From Labrys miyagiensis (GTDB lineage Bacteria > Pseudomonadota > Alphaproteobacteria > Rhizobiales > Labraceae): a DNA stretch of 64,000 nucleotides. The notes under the pieces were generated by a model, which made no database searches, had not been told where the DNA came from, and worked only from the letters and a program-made list of their open reading frames with translations. Positions 36,558-44,638 of this stretch are shown here, piece by piece. Position 1 is the stretch's first letter. Every line of letters starts with the position of its first letter. The stretch spans positions 17,616 through 81,615 of the forward strand of contig NZ_BSPC01000068.1 in the NCBI RefSeq assembly GCF_030160835.1, given 5' to 3'. The position numbers and the translations under genes are program-made.

Positions 36558-36574
36558 GGTCGTGCTCCTTGTTT

Positions 36575-36597
36575 GGAGAGCAGGAAAAAGCGTGGGG
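36575..36597 (+). repeat. ISKra4 terminal inverted repeat, left
   Basis: Begins GGAGAGCAGGAAAAAG and continues CGTGGGG; identical in reverse complement to 38846-38868. Confidence 0.9.
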
Positions 36598-36600
36598 TGT

Positions 36601-38022
36601 TCAGGCGGCCGCAGCTTGAGTTGATGTCTGGTCATCATTTGCCGAAAGGCCCGGATACCATGTTTCGAATTGGCCGCGGAGCGTGCCATCAAGGGTTCGG
36701 GTGCGGATCTGTAGGAGCATATGGGCGCCGCGTCGCGACCATTGTATCTGCTGCTTCTTGGTGAAGCGCTTGGCGATCACGACATTGACGGCGGACTCCA
36801 CGAACGACGTGGCGATGCGCTCGTCGTTGCGATAGCGTTCGCCATAATTTGGAATCGCATGGGCGTTGTGCTCGATATAAGTGGCGAATTCCGCGACCGC
36901 CTGGGTGAACGCCTTCAGGTTGGGATAGCTGCAGTCTTCTTCGAGCCCATAGAGGTCATCCGCCAGATCCTGGCTCCAGAACAGGCTGGCGCGGGAATTG
37001 CCATGCCAGAGGTACCGCTTGATCCGCAGCAGATTGCGGGCAATCCGCTCGCCGGCTTCCTGGTCGTGATGGACGAGACCTTTGGCATACTGGCCAAGCA
37101 CCGTCAGGCGCATGGTGATATGAAACCAGTCCAGATGATGCTCGGCATAAGGTGCCATCTCGGCCGCTAGGTTGCGGACGTCATCGCCACCATCGGTCAG
37201 GAAGGTGACGGCTTGGTTCAGTTGCAGGCCTTGTGAACACAGGTGTTCCCACAGTCGGCGTTTCGGCTTGGTATCAAAACTCTGGACCAAGCCGAGATAG
37301 CGATCACTGCGATCCTGCGGCAGCGACTTACCGACCAGAATCCCGAAATGACTTTTCCTGTCGGTCCAGTCGCGCACGTAGCCGCCATCGATGCCGACGA
37401 CCATCTCGCCTTCCGGCAGCGGCAGCGCCTTCCAGTCGCGCGGGCAGCTGTCGACGAAGTTCGGGCGCTCATCGCCAAGTTCGGATTCGAGACGCTCCGC
37501 CATACGGTGCAGATGATTGCGCACGGTTTTCGGATTGAGCCTGGTGTCGATCGGCAGCACGTCCCTGAGCAGGTCGACGGTCATGCCATAGGAGACGAGC
37601 GAGGCCCATTTGCTTTCAAGATAAAGCAGTTCGGGCGCGATGTGGCTGGCCAACAGTGAGGTCAATGGGCTGAAGGTCTGCGGTCCTTCTTCGGCTGCCG
37701 CAGCCGCGCAGCGACACCGATGAAGACGCGGACAGTCGATCGGCACGTTGCCGAACGGGGTGCGAAACGTCAGCGTTGTGTGGCCCTTGCGCCGAAGGGA
37801 GCGACCACAATATGTGCAACATCGATGATCGGCGGCGAAGGCGGCAGCCTGGGCCGCAACCAGGTGCTGCTGAACGCCGGCCAGAAACTCCTTGCCTTCA
37901 TCGAGCGAAAGGCCGACTGCCTCCAGCCGATCGTGGCACTTGTCGATCACCAGCACATTGGCGTCATCGCAGATGATTTCGCCGGCGTCGCCAACAATCC
38001 GCAATCGCACCTCCACACGCAT
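36601..38022 (-). CDS. ISKra4-family transposase
   Basis: A 473-residue transposase. It has a zinc-like segment (CCTYCGRSLRRKGH), the PELLYLESKWASLVSYGMT region, and the DDE-type core with VVGIDGGYVRD, FLTDGGDDVRNLA and the WFHITMRL helix. A C-terminal ESAVNVVIAKRFTKKQQIQWS part completes the family pattern. Length is normal and no stop or frameshift breaks it, so it may be active. Start at ATG 38022; an upstream extension of the frame has no similarity. The stop is just inside the left terminal repeat. Confidence 0.9.
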   Translation of the reverse strand: MRVEVRLRIVGDAGEIICDDANVLVIDKCHDRLEAVGLSLDEGKEFLAGVQQHLVAAQAAAFAADHRCCTYCGRSLRRKGHTTLTFRTPFGNVPIDCPRLHRCRCAAAAAEEGPQTFSPLTSLLASHIAPELLYLESKWASLVSYGMTVDLLRDVLPIDTRLNPKTVRNHLHRMAERLESELGDERPNFVDSCPRDWKALPLPEGEMVVGIDGGYVRDWTDRKSHFGILVGKSLPQDRSDRYLGLVQSFDTKPKRRLWEHLCSQGLQLNQAVTFLTDGGDDVRNLAAEMAPYAEHHLDWFHITMRLTVLGQYAKGLVHHDQEAGERIARNLLRIKRYLWHGNSRASLFWSQDLADDLYGLEEDCSYPNLKAFTQAVAEFATYIEHNAHAIPNYGERYRNDERIATSFVESAVNVVIAKRFTKKQQIQWSRRGAHMLLQIRTRTLDGTLRGQFETWYPGLSANDDQTSTQAAAA

Positions 38023-38080
38023 GGCTTCCTTCCTCCTTGGTGAGCTTGTCACTTGGTCTGGCGGACCGCGAGCGGCCGGT

Positions 38081-38770
38081 TCAGCAAAGCTGCTGATGCT
38101 TGAGAACATGGTGCTCGCCGGTGCGCAGCCGGGTGTTCACTGCGCGCCGGTCGAACCGACCCGGCCAGAACGGCTCGCGGGCGCGGTTTCGCTCCACAGC
38201 GCGCTCAAGCCGCCCGCGCATCTCGTCGTCATCCAGCAGTTGTGGCTGGTCCATCAGCACGACCCGATCCAGAATCTCGACTATGGTGTCGATATCTTCG
38301 TAAACATCGAGACCGAGGGCTTCGATGCGGCATTCGTCGTAGCCGGCCGGACCGCCGCATTCCTCCGGCGGGCAATCACCCTTGCCGTCGATACAGACCG
38401 GGTAGCGCTTGCGGAGCTGCGGCTTAAGCCAGGCTTCGATCCGGACCTCGTGCTTCCAATAGTCCGTCATGTCGTATTCATAGACGAACTTGTCACCGCG
38501 GCGGAAATTGAAGCTGCAAAGCGTTCGGTTCGGAGTTTCGGCTCCCAGTTCCCGGGAACCGTAATGCACGGCGTGGATGCGAAACTGATAAAGGTGAAGG
38601 CTGCGCCACCCCAGCACCACCTGAAAGACGCCATGCAGTTCCTTCAACGTCATGGCTGCCGGCATCAGGACACGCCTCCAGACCATCGGGCTCACATCGA
38701 GCAGGCGGACCTTCAGTTGCAGGATCGAACCGCTGGCTCCACCCGATGAGTCGATCTCGGCGTCAGGCAT
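38081..38770 (-). CDS. plasmid pRiA4b ORF-3-like passenger protein
   Basis: A 229-residue protein of the pRiA4b ORF-3 family. Landmarks are ILQLKVRLLDVSPMVWRRVLMP at the start, HGVFQVVLGWRSLHLYQF, then FVYEYDMTDYWKHEVRIE and a CPPEECGGPAGY cysteine motif. Its biochemical role is unknown, but it is frequently found beside ISKra4 transposases. It lies inside the inverted repeats, 58 bp upstream of the transposase, so it is carried as a passenger or accessory gene. Confidence 0.88.
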   Translation of the reverse strand: MPDAEIDSSGGASGSILQLKVRLLDVSPMVWRRVLMPAAMTLKELHGVFQVVLGWRSLHLYQFRIHAVHYGSRELGAETPNRTLCSFNFRRGDKFVYEYDMTDYWKHEVRIEAWLKPQLRKRYPVCIDGKGDCPPEECGGPAGYDECRIEALGLDVYEDIDTIVEILDRVVLMDQPQLLDDDEMRGRLERAVERNRAREPFWPGRFDRRAVNTRLRTGEHHVLKHQQLC

Positions 38771-38845
38771 GCTCCAATCCAGTCCGGTTCAGAGGGCTAC
38801 CGCGACAAGTCTATCGCCGCTCTCTCGCTCGGACTACCGGCAACG

Positions 38846-38868
38846 CCCCACGCTTTTTCCTGCTCTCC
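38846..38868 (-). repeat. ISKra4 terminal inverted repeat, right
   Basis: Reverse complement of the 36575-36597 repeat over all 23 bases; marks the outer end of the passenger gene side. Confidence 0.9.
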
Positions 38869-38957
38869 ATTCTCGGATGCGGCGCCGGGCTTTCTATGAG
38901 ACAAAGGCATCCTCACCGCTGCCATAGGTAGTTTCTGGCAGCGCGAAATCCCGACTT

Positions 38958-38990
38958 TTCCCTTGCAGATCTACGGGCAACCATTGGCAC
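38958..38990. repeat. short direct repeat, copy 1
   Basis: TTCCCTTGCAGATCT followed by a variable stretch and CAACCATTGGCAC; the same layout recurs at 39389-39422, about 430 bp away. Confidence 0.5.
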
Positions 38991-39388
38991 TACCGTGGGT
39001 TGACCCGCGGGTGACTAGGTTTATCCGACCGCCAACAACTTCGCCCCCGGCCCTGCTCCCCAGCGGGGTCGGGCTTTTCATGCGCGCTGCCTGAAGGGGG
39101 CGGAGCGGCCCGACGCCGTGTTGGGACGGCGCCGGGCCTGACCCGCTGACCAGCGGAGTCAGTGGGAAACACCGGTCGAGGCTGCCGTTTGAGGCGACGG
39201 AACGTATGCATATATCGACCTGCTTGCAATCCCACGAACGCGACCGAGATCGATCTCATTGCGACAAAGTGCCCTAGCCCACTAACATGGAGGCGGGTCG
39301 GCCGTGCTCCCCCCACGCGACTGGGCTTTTCATTGGAAAAGGGCTTGCGTTACCAAGGGCACAGTCGGCGGTTGCAGAATCTCTACTA

Positions 39389-39422
39389 TTCCCTTGCAGA
39401 TTTGCTGTGCAACCAGTGGCAC
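39389..39422. repeat. short direct repeat, copy 2
   Basis: Second copy of the TTCCCTTGCAGAT...CAACCA(G/T)TGGCAC motif found at 38958-38990. Confidence 0.5.
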
Positions 39423-39836
39423 CCCTACGCGTTTTAGCCGCGTCGGTAGATTAACCTCGCCCGACCGGGCCCGGCGGTTTTCGTGAGCGCTCAGCCGATA
39501 ACCGCCAGGCCGCCTAAGAAATTTGGAGTCCACTAAACCGAGGGCATACAATGATTTTCTCCAGCCTTATCCTTCTGCCCCTCCAATGGCACCAGAGGCG
39601 CTTGGCGCGACGTCGCTTGCGGCGGACTTTTTTTGCTAGCTCCGCCCGGAGACAGCCGTGGCCGTGGTGGAAATAGCGAGAACTTACATGCCGACCGCTT
39701 CGCCGCTGCCACTGCTACGCTGACCGGCGACTCAGAGCGTACCGCCCAGCGCATGTCCACGGCGATGGTGGTCGTCGATGCCGCCCACCACGATATCGAC
39801 TGGAAGGTGTGGAGTGTCATTGCGACTCTAACACCG

Positions 39837-40010
39837 TCACGCCGCGAACCTGCCCCGCGTTTCCGCTCCGGTATTTTTCACCAGCGCGTCTGCGTCGGCG
39901 TGGTGTCCATTTATGCGCAGTCTGGCGACGATCTCTGCGCGTTCCCTGGGCGGATTGTGGGCCTTCGCAATCAGCTGTTCGCGCATGTGAAGGTAGTATG
40001 CAGCGCGCAT
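39837..40010 (-). CDS. possible small protein, 57 residues
   Basis: A minus-strand frame reads MRAAYYLHMREQLIAKAHN, then PPRERAEIVARLRINGHHA and so on for 57 residues. The composition is helical and protein-like, better than any other frame here. No good ribosome site precedes the ATG and the frame stays open for 35 further codons upstream without a start. It may be a remnant. No family recognised. Confidence 0.3.
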   Translation of the reverse strand: MRAAYYLHMREQLIAKAHNPPRERAEIVARLRINGHHADADALVKNTGAETRGRFAA

Positions 40011-40334
40011 CGCATCGAGGAACTTGCCGCGGGGGCGTTGGGCAATGTTTTCTCCGCGATTAATTGCGAAATCCAGCGAGATAAAACTCCGCAGGCTTCG
40101 CCTACTTCAATAAGAGTGCCATTTTATAATCCTGAATATTGTGGGCGATCGGCCCGACATGATGAAGAAGTACGAGTTTCGTTGTTCGCACCTGGACAGA
40201 CGTCGAGGTGGGCGAGACCCTGCCGGAGGGCCAGAAACCAGTACCTTGGGTTTTTTGGCGGAGGGTGGCCTTCCGGCGATTGCCGTAACGTTTGGCGCTT
40301 GGTAGCAATTCGGTTGCTGGCTGCGGGGGCGGGA

Positions 40335-40829
40335 ATGAAGGTTTGTCTGTTCGTTATATTGGAGGCTTTTGCCCTTGCGAGTTGCGTGACGTCGAGTCCC
40401 GTCACAGAGGTCAATTCCCAGCACGTGATGAATCTTTGTGGAGGAACGCCTTCCGGGCCGGTTACGCCGGCCATGGACCGGTGCACGTACAAGCAATCCG
40501 GGATTATAGTCGCACGTCATGCGTGCACAGAATGGGGCGTTGCATCCAACTTGATCGAACGCTGCACCATGAATATTAACAGGTATTCCATGGCCTTCCG
40601 CGAATGTGGTGGTGTCCGACCGCCGGCAGCTGATCCACAGATATCGGCCGCGTGTGCTCGACCAAAGGCGCCGGAAGGCTCTAACTGGATGGTCTACCAT
40701 CACGCTTGGAGCAACTCGCCGGCGTGCGAGGTGCCGCGTCAGATGTCCCCTCTGCAACGATGCACTCTCCGGACGCACGCAAAGGACGAGACTTCAGCTA
40801 GTCAGGGAGCATCGGGCCCGCCCGTCTGA
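40335..40829 (+). CDS. possible lipoprotein of unknown function
   Basis: A 164-residue frame starting MKVCLFVILEAFALASC, a short hydrophobic stretch ending in a lipobox-like LASC. The following part has several cysteines (LCGGTP, RCTYK, HACTEWG, RCTMNI, ECGG), as in exported disulfide proteins. No family is recognised. The frame is open for 234 codons further upstream, but that part is not protein-like. GGGGGCGGGA before the ATG is a weak ribosome site. Confidence 0.4.
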   Translation: MKVCLFVILEAFALASCVTSSPVTEVNSQHVMNLCGGTPSGPVTPAMDRCTYKQSGIIVARHACTEWGVASNLIERCTMNINRYSMAFRECGGVRPPAADPQISAACARPKAPEGSNWMVYHHAWSNSPACEVPRQMSPLQRCTLRTHAKDETSASQGASGPPV

Positions 40830-41442
40830 TGCACTCCCACAGACCTGTAGCGGGCGCTAGGACTGCGGGCGAGGGAACATCCTGGTCTACGGGACGTTGG
40901 GTCACGGGTGAGCCTCACTGGGGAGCCGGCGTTCGGCGCCGACGGTTTGGTTTGGGTTCCTCACGACAGAAGGATCGAGGCCAGGACAACGCAGATGGAG
41001 ATCACAGATTATACATCCGTCCCACACAAAGCCTCGCGCATCGTGAACGCGCTCTGGCATGAATTACACCCCTCCGAAGGCGCAAGACCAGCAGGCTGGC
41101 ACCCAACGCCAGATGAGGTTCGGGGGCTGAACCTCCGCGAGATCATCGGCCCTTCGGGCACGAGGATCGTCAGGAGTTGGCTTCAGGAAGCTGCCGACTC
41201 TGAACACGAGCGAATGTCGACTAGCCCTGACGAGGGAGTGGGGGGAGAAAGCGTTGCTCCAGAGGGGCAAGCGGACTAAGGGCAGACGGGCGCCGAGGCT
41301 CAGGCGGATTAAGGCTGGGCCACCGGAGCGTTGACCACAATGGCGGCATCCTCCCCAGCACCCGGCCGTCAATCGAAGACTTCGACTTTTTCTGTCTGGG
41401 TGGAATGAAGCTCTGCCGCCTTAGCGCCCCCTTGCCGCGCGC
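40830..41442. other. gene-free stretch
   Basis: Several short open frames are present on both strands but none has a recognisable family, a good ribosome site or protein-like composition over its length. Confidence 0.35.
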
Positions 41443-41661
41443 CATAGTGAATTGCCGGGGGAGCATCTGCTGTGCGAGTTTCGAACTGACGATCTGGCGC
41501 ACCTGCTGCTCTACAGCCTTCGCCGTTCGATCGGCGGCGTCCTGATTCTGCTCCTTCGTGCCGGCAGCGTTGACGTTGATCGTCGGAGCGAAGCTGATCG
41601 ACGGTCCAGCCGCGGCCCTGAGCGCACCGCCGCGGTGAGCACCACCAACGAAACCACCGCC
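41443..41661 (-). pseudogene. remnant resembling a phage tail tape-measure C-terminus
   Basis: About 73 codons read GGGFVGGAHRGGALRAAAG, PSISFAPTINVNAAGTKEQN and QVRQIVSSKLAQQM. This is the usual ending of long phage tail tape-measure proteins (a glycine-rich stretch, an INVNAAGG-type strand, then a basic helix). The rest of the gene is absent and no other phage gene is nearby, so this is only a scar of a prophage or gene-transfer-agent-like locus. Confidence 0.45.
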
Positions 41662-41739
41662 AGCCAGGCGCAGCAGATGGGCAAGACGACCAAATTGCCA
41701 GGTAGCCGTATCGCTATCTGTCGCCAATCATGCCGCCAG

Positions 41740-42104
41740 CCTGCCATTGCTTACCAAATGTATCTGCCGCAGGAGTGGGCTGAAGATACCGAGGGGCGCC
41801 AGAAAGCCAATGTCCCCCTGAGGTGATCTTCCAGACCAAGCCACAGATCGCACTCGAGCAGATCAAGATTGCGCTTGAAGCCGGGGTGGCGCGTGGCGTC
41901 GTGCTGGCTGATGTCGGTTACGGGGTCGACGGCGGCTTCCGATCCGGCATCACGGCCTTTGGATTGGCCTATGTCGTCGGCGTGCAATCGACATTGAGCG
42001 TGTGGCCGCCGGGGCAGAAACCGCTGCCTCCTAAACCTCGGGGTGGACGGGAGCGAACGTCCTCGCAAGAACTCTTCTGCGATGTCCATGCTGCCAAGCC
42101 ATGA
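41740..42104 (+). pseudogene. IS701-family transposase remnant with frameshift
   Basis: The first part reads AIAYQMYLPQEWAEDTEGRQKANVPL in one frame. A frameshift near 41820 follows, and the continuation VIFQTKPQIALEQIKIALEAG, VLADVGYGVDGGFRSGITAFGLAYVVGVQ is in the next frame. This is the central catalytic part (around the second acid, DVGYG) of an IS701-type DDE transposase. The start and end are missing. Confidence 0.75.
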
Positions 42105-42120
42105 GAGTCAAACCGATGTA

Positions 42121-42309
42121 TCAACGAACTTCGTGACACAGTAGAATGGGGAGTGTGGCGTGTCCCGAGCATGAGGCCGAACGGCGAGCCTGGGCCACGT
42201 AAACAAGGATGATGGCGGCGGCAAGAAAGAAGGTGGATCCGGCCGCGGCAAGCACACCGGCCATCCCGCCGCACACAAGGGCGGCGAGAAGGGAGGGCAG
42301 CTTCGGCAC
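42121..42309 (-). CDS. possible tiny membrane protein
   Basis: A 62-residue frame with GTG start is strikingly hydrophobic: LLAALVCGGMAGVLAAAG and TFFLAAAIILVYVAQARR could be two membrane spans with a basic end. No ribosome site is visible and the frame sits among remnants, so chance reading of GC-rich DNA is quite possible. Confidence 0.25.
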   Translation of the reverse strand: MPKLPSLLAALVCGGMAGVLAAAGSTFFLAAAIILVYVAQARRSASCSGHATLPILLCHEVR

Positions 42310-42393
42310 ACCGTAGTTCGGCCGATCGCTGCGTTAGTCGTTAACCGCGCCAGCCGCTTGGCAGGATAGATTAGTTAGTGGCAAATATATTAT

Positions 42394-42789
42394 TCACTCG
42401 CTCGTGTTGTACTTGAATTCAGGAAGAGCTTTGAGGGAGTCCTTGGTGGCACCCGGCAGCACCATCTGCTTGTCTTTTATCTGCAGTGAACTGAACGGGA
42501 CCACGACATATTTTGTGCCGATCCCCAAAAATCCGCCAACCGACAGTACCGCAAATGGGACCTTCTCCGACGGAGTAACGATCAGGTCATCGATCTTTCC
42601 GACGGTCTCATTAACGTCATTGACAACTGTGCTTCCCACCACTTTCGACGTCCTATACCCTGTGGCTAAGGTCGAGGGATCAATCTTCATCAAGGTGACC
42701 GTTTGTGGCGCGCCTTGGGCGAGGGCCGGCAAACTCAACGAAGATAGAAGGAAACATATGCCGGCCATGAACTTAAGTGACCGCATCAT
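42394..42789 (-). CDS. exported PRC-barrel domain protein
   Basis: A 131-residue protein with a signal peptide (FMAGICFLLSSLSLPALAQG) and a single PRC-barrel: SKVVGSTVVNDVNETVGKIDDLIV followed by FAVLSVGGFLGIGTKYVVVPF and a final NTSE. PRC-barrels are small beta-barrels often seen in rhizobial stress or envelope proteins. The ATG is preceded by AGGAGCGCG. The function is not known. Its neighbours are remnants, so it appears to be an independent gene. Confidence 0.87.
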   Translation of the reverse strand: MMRSLKFMAGICFLLSSLSLPALAQGAPQTVTLMKIDPSTLATGYRTSKVVGSTVVNDVNETVGKIDDLIVTPSEKVPFAVLSVGGFLGIGTKYVVVPFSSLQIKDKQMVLPGATKDSLKALPEFKYNTSE

Positions 42790-43509
42790 CTCGCGCTCCT
42801 CTGAATTAGTGATTGTAAGACGGCGTGCATGCGTTGAGCGCGCAGCACGCGGTTCAACTGCAACGGATCTGTGCCGTCTCTTCGGATTTTAACTTGCCGA
42901 TCGCCCGACTAGTTCCACTGACTGGCACGCAGTGGTCCGGTTAGTATCTGCCGAAGCGCTCTGCGTTTGTAGGTGGCCCGTCGGAGGTGTGGTGAGCAAC
43001 CCCTTTGCATCGGAGTCTGTCGACTGAAAGCGATCGCGCCTCCAGTCACATTCAAACCTGTGCACATTGCGCGCTGCTCGCCTCATGCTCGCGATAAAGG
43101 CCCGGTCGGCACCCGATCAACAGGATCGAAGAACTACTCCCCTGAAATGCCGCCAAGGCTGTCAAAGAGCTCTGACCTGACGCTTATGATCGTACCGCCG
43201 GTCTCCAAATGATCCTTTACCAGCGCCTATCGCCCCAGACATCGTGCGGCCGGGCTAGTGAAACCCGGTCGTCGTGCACCTTCGCCTTAATCCGGCGCCT
43301 TGACGCCTCGTTGCGTAGAAAATGTATCCAAGCCAGTAAATCTTCAGCCCAGCTTAGAGCCGACGGATCGCCCATTGCAGCGCAGGATATGTGCCGATCA
43401 TCAGCCGCTTCCCCGAGGTCGCGGGTGATGGCCACGCCCTTGAGGGAACCATCTGGATACCGTTGTGTTTGTCCTCGGGCCTGTAAAGCCCAGACAGGGT
43501 GACAATAAC
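42790..43509. other. mostly gene-free stretch, one doubtful frame
   Basis: Apart from a doubtful minus-strand frame (43217-43549, listed separately) no gene is seen. The region upstream of the PRC-barrel gene should contain its promoter, but I cannot pick out a clear consensus. Confidence 0.35.
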
Positions 43510-43549
43510 ATGAACAAGCTTTTCGTTTCGGCTCTACTTGCCGGTGCAT
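43217..43549 (-). CDS. doubtful hypothetical protein
   Basis: The last about 80 codons of this 110-residue frame (YPDGSLKGVAITRDLGEAAD through SWAEDLLAWIHFLRNEAS) have a protein-like composition, but the family is unknown. No start with a ribosome site is found, and the first codons overlap the start of the gene at 43510 on the other strand. It could be a chance frame. Confidence 0.22.
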   Translation of the reverse strand: MHRQVEPKRKACSCYCHPVWALQARGQTQRYPDGSLKGVAITRDLGEAADDRHISCAAMGDPSALSWAEDLLAWIHFLRNEASRRRIKAKVHDDRVSLARPHDVWGDRRW

Positions 43550-43731
43550 TGATTATTCCGTCCGCGGCGGCGATGGCGGGTTCTGCTCGCACCGCTGAAC
43601 CGCAGCCTCCTATGATGACGAAGACCAAGGTTGTGAAGCATCATCACCATCCCAGCCCCAAGAATGCGGGCGCTCATCGTCAGGTCATTCCGCCCTATCA
43701 ACAGACCCCAGCACCGGCCCCAGCTAACTAG
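43510..43731 (+). CDS. small exported His/Pro-rich protein
   Basis: A 73-residue protein with a clear signal peptide (MNKLFVSALLAGALIIPSAAAMAGS). The mature part is short, basic and rich in Pro and His (VVKHHHHPSPKNAGAHRQ, ending PAPAPAN). The His cluster might bind a metal ion, but this is speculation. Similar tiny periplasmic proteins are common in Rhizobiales. The ribosome site is weak (CAGGGTGACAATAAC). Confidence 0.6.
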   Translation: MNKLFVSALLAGALIIPSAAAMAGSARTAEPQPPMMTKTKVVKHHHHPSPKNAGAHRQVIPPYQQTPAPAPAN

Positions 43732-43886
43732 TCGAAAAGGCGAAGTCTTCTGAGGCGCGGGATATCCGGCACTTCGGGCAGCGGGCCTCAAGATGCTATT
43801 TGCCCGGATCGAGATTGACGATCACGCTACGCAGATTAACGTGAGCGCAGGCTTTCCAGCAGTTGCATAGCGTGCTCACGGTGACA

Positions 43887-44105
43887 TCAATCCGCCTTGC
43901 CCAAGTATGGCGGCAGGTCCTGGAGTTTGTCGTTGAGCACCGATAGGCCGGCATCGGTGACCGCCCACCTTCCATCTCGGAGCTCCGCGTCACCCTGATC
44001 CCCGAGGATCTTCAGCATGGGCGGTGAGATCTCCGTGTCCAGGCCATTCGTCGAGAGGTCTTGCAATGCGTCGATTGCCTCTTGCGGCAGGCCGCTCGTG
44101 CTCAC
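43887..44105 (-). CDS. small protein of unknown function
   Basis: A 72-residue protein with GTG start preceded by a good TAGGAGA ribosome site. The sequence STSGLPQEAIDALQDLSTNG, PPMLKILGDQGDAELRDGRW, AVTDAGLSVLNDKLQDLPP is acidic and helical, resembling small winged-helix-like proteins, although no family is certain. It reads away from the stressosome operon and has no close partner gene. Confidence 0.55.
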   Translation of the reverse strand: MSTSGLPQEAIDALQDLSTNGLDTEISPPMLKILGDQGDAELRDGRWAVTDAGLSVLNDKLQDLPPYLGKAD

Positions 44106-44638
44106 TGTACTTCTCCTACATGCGTGCAAAAGAGGGGAACCATTCGGCAAGGCAAATGTTCAGGACTTCGGCAACGTAAGAAAAACATCGCTACCTGCCC
44201 CGATCCTGGGGAGGCTTTTTTGGATCTTTATTGCCAGAAGTGTCCGTCTAGTCGCAAGTAGCAACAGAATGGAGTGCTTGAGGGTGGGCCGGGCGCCAGA
44301 CAAAACATTGAGGGAAGGCGGTCCAGCAGGCATTTAGCGCCAGTGAGCGCAACAGTTCTAATTTTACCAGGGTCGCCATCTCGGTACAGACCGCGAACGC
44401 TAATATCGGCCGATTTCGCGCTTGAAGCGGCGCTTTAGGGCGCCGAGCAGTTGCAGCATCGATTCCATGATGCGGGCCACCCTGTCGGTTACCTCTATGC
44501 GTTGGGCCAGTGCAAGAAGGTGTCCCCGGCGGCAGCCTCCACCTTTGGACTCTCTGCGCTAGTGTTTGCTGACTCAACAAACCGAATGACGGCGCAACAA
44601 TTCCTTCTATGATGCGTCCAAACCGGAGGGATCCCTAC
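44106..44638. other. intergenic region before the stressosome operon
   Basis: No gene is supported. It contains a plus-strand terminator-like hairpin at about 44194-44222, which lies downstream of no plus-strand gene in this gap, and must contain the rsbR promoter; no clear consensus was found. Confidence 0.4.
44194..44222 (+). terminator. orphan intrinsic terminator
   Basis: CCTGCCCC-GATCCT-GGGGAGG followed by TTTTTT is a good intrinsic terminator on the plus strand. The nearest plus-strand gene ends 460 bp upstream, beyond an opposite-strand gene. A small RNA starting around 44106-44150 could end here. Confidence 0.55.

Larger units (their letters stand above)
36575..38868. mobile_element. 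complete ISKra4-family element with passenger gene
   Basis: A 2294-bp element bounded by 23-bp perfect terminal inverted repeats (36575-36597 and 38846-38868). It carries the transposase and a pRiA4b ORF-3-like passenger on the same strand. No target duplication is visible: the flanking bases TTGTTT and ATTCTC differ. Its left end lies 18 bp upstream of the SRPBCC start codon. Confidence 0.88.
38869..39836. other. gene-free stretch with repeated motifs and hairpins
   Basis: No gene is supported. A 33-34 nt motif occurs twice (38958-38990 and 39389-39422; both begin TTCCCTTGCAGAT and end TGGCAC). Three GC-rich hairpin-like strings each end in a T-run (about 39045-39080, 39290-39332 and 39450-39483). 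This suggests tandem small non-coding units or terminators, listed as a finding. Confidence 0.4.

Noticed and set aside
39633-40334. long plus-strand frame leading into the possible lipoprotein
   Set aside because: Composition is not protein-like, there is no start with a ribosome site, and a better small frame lies on the opposite strand.
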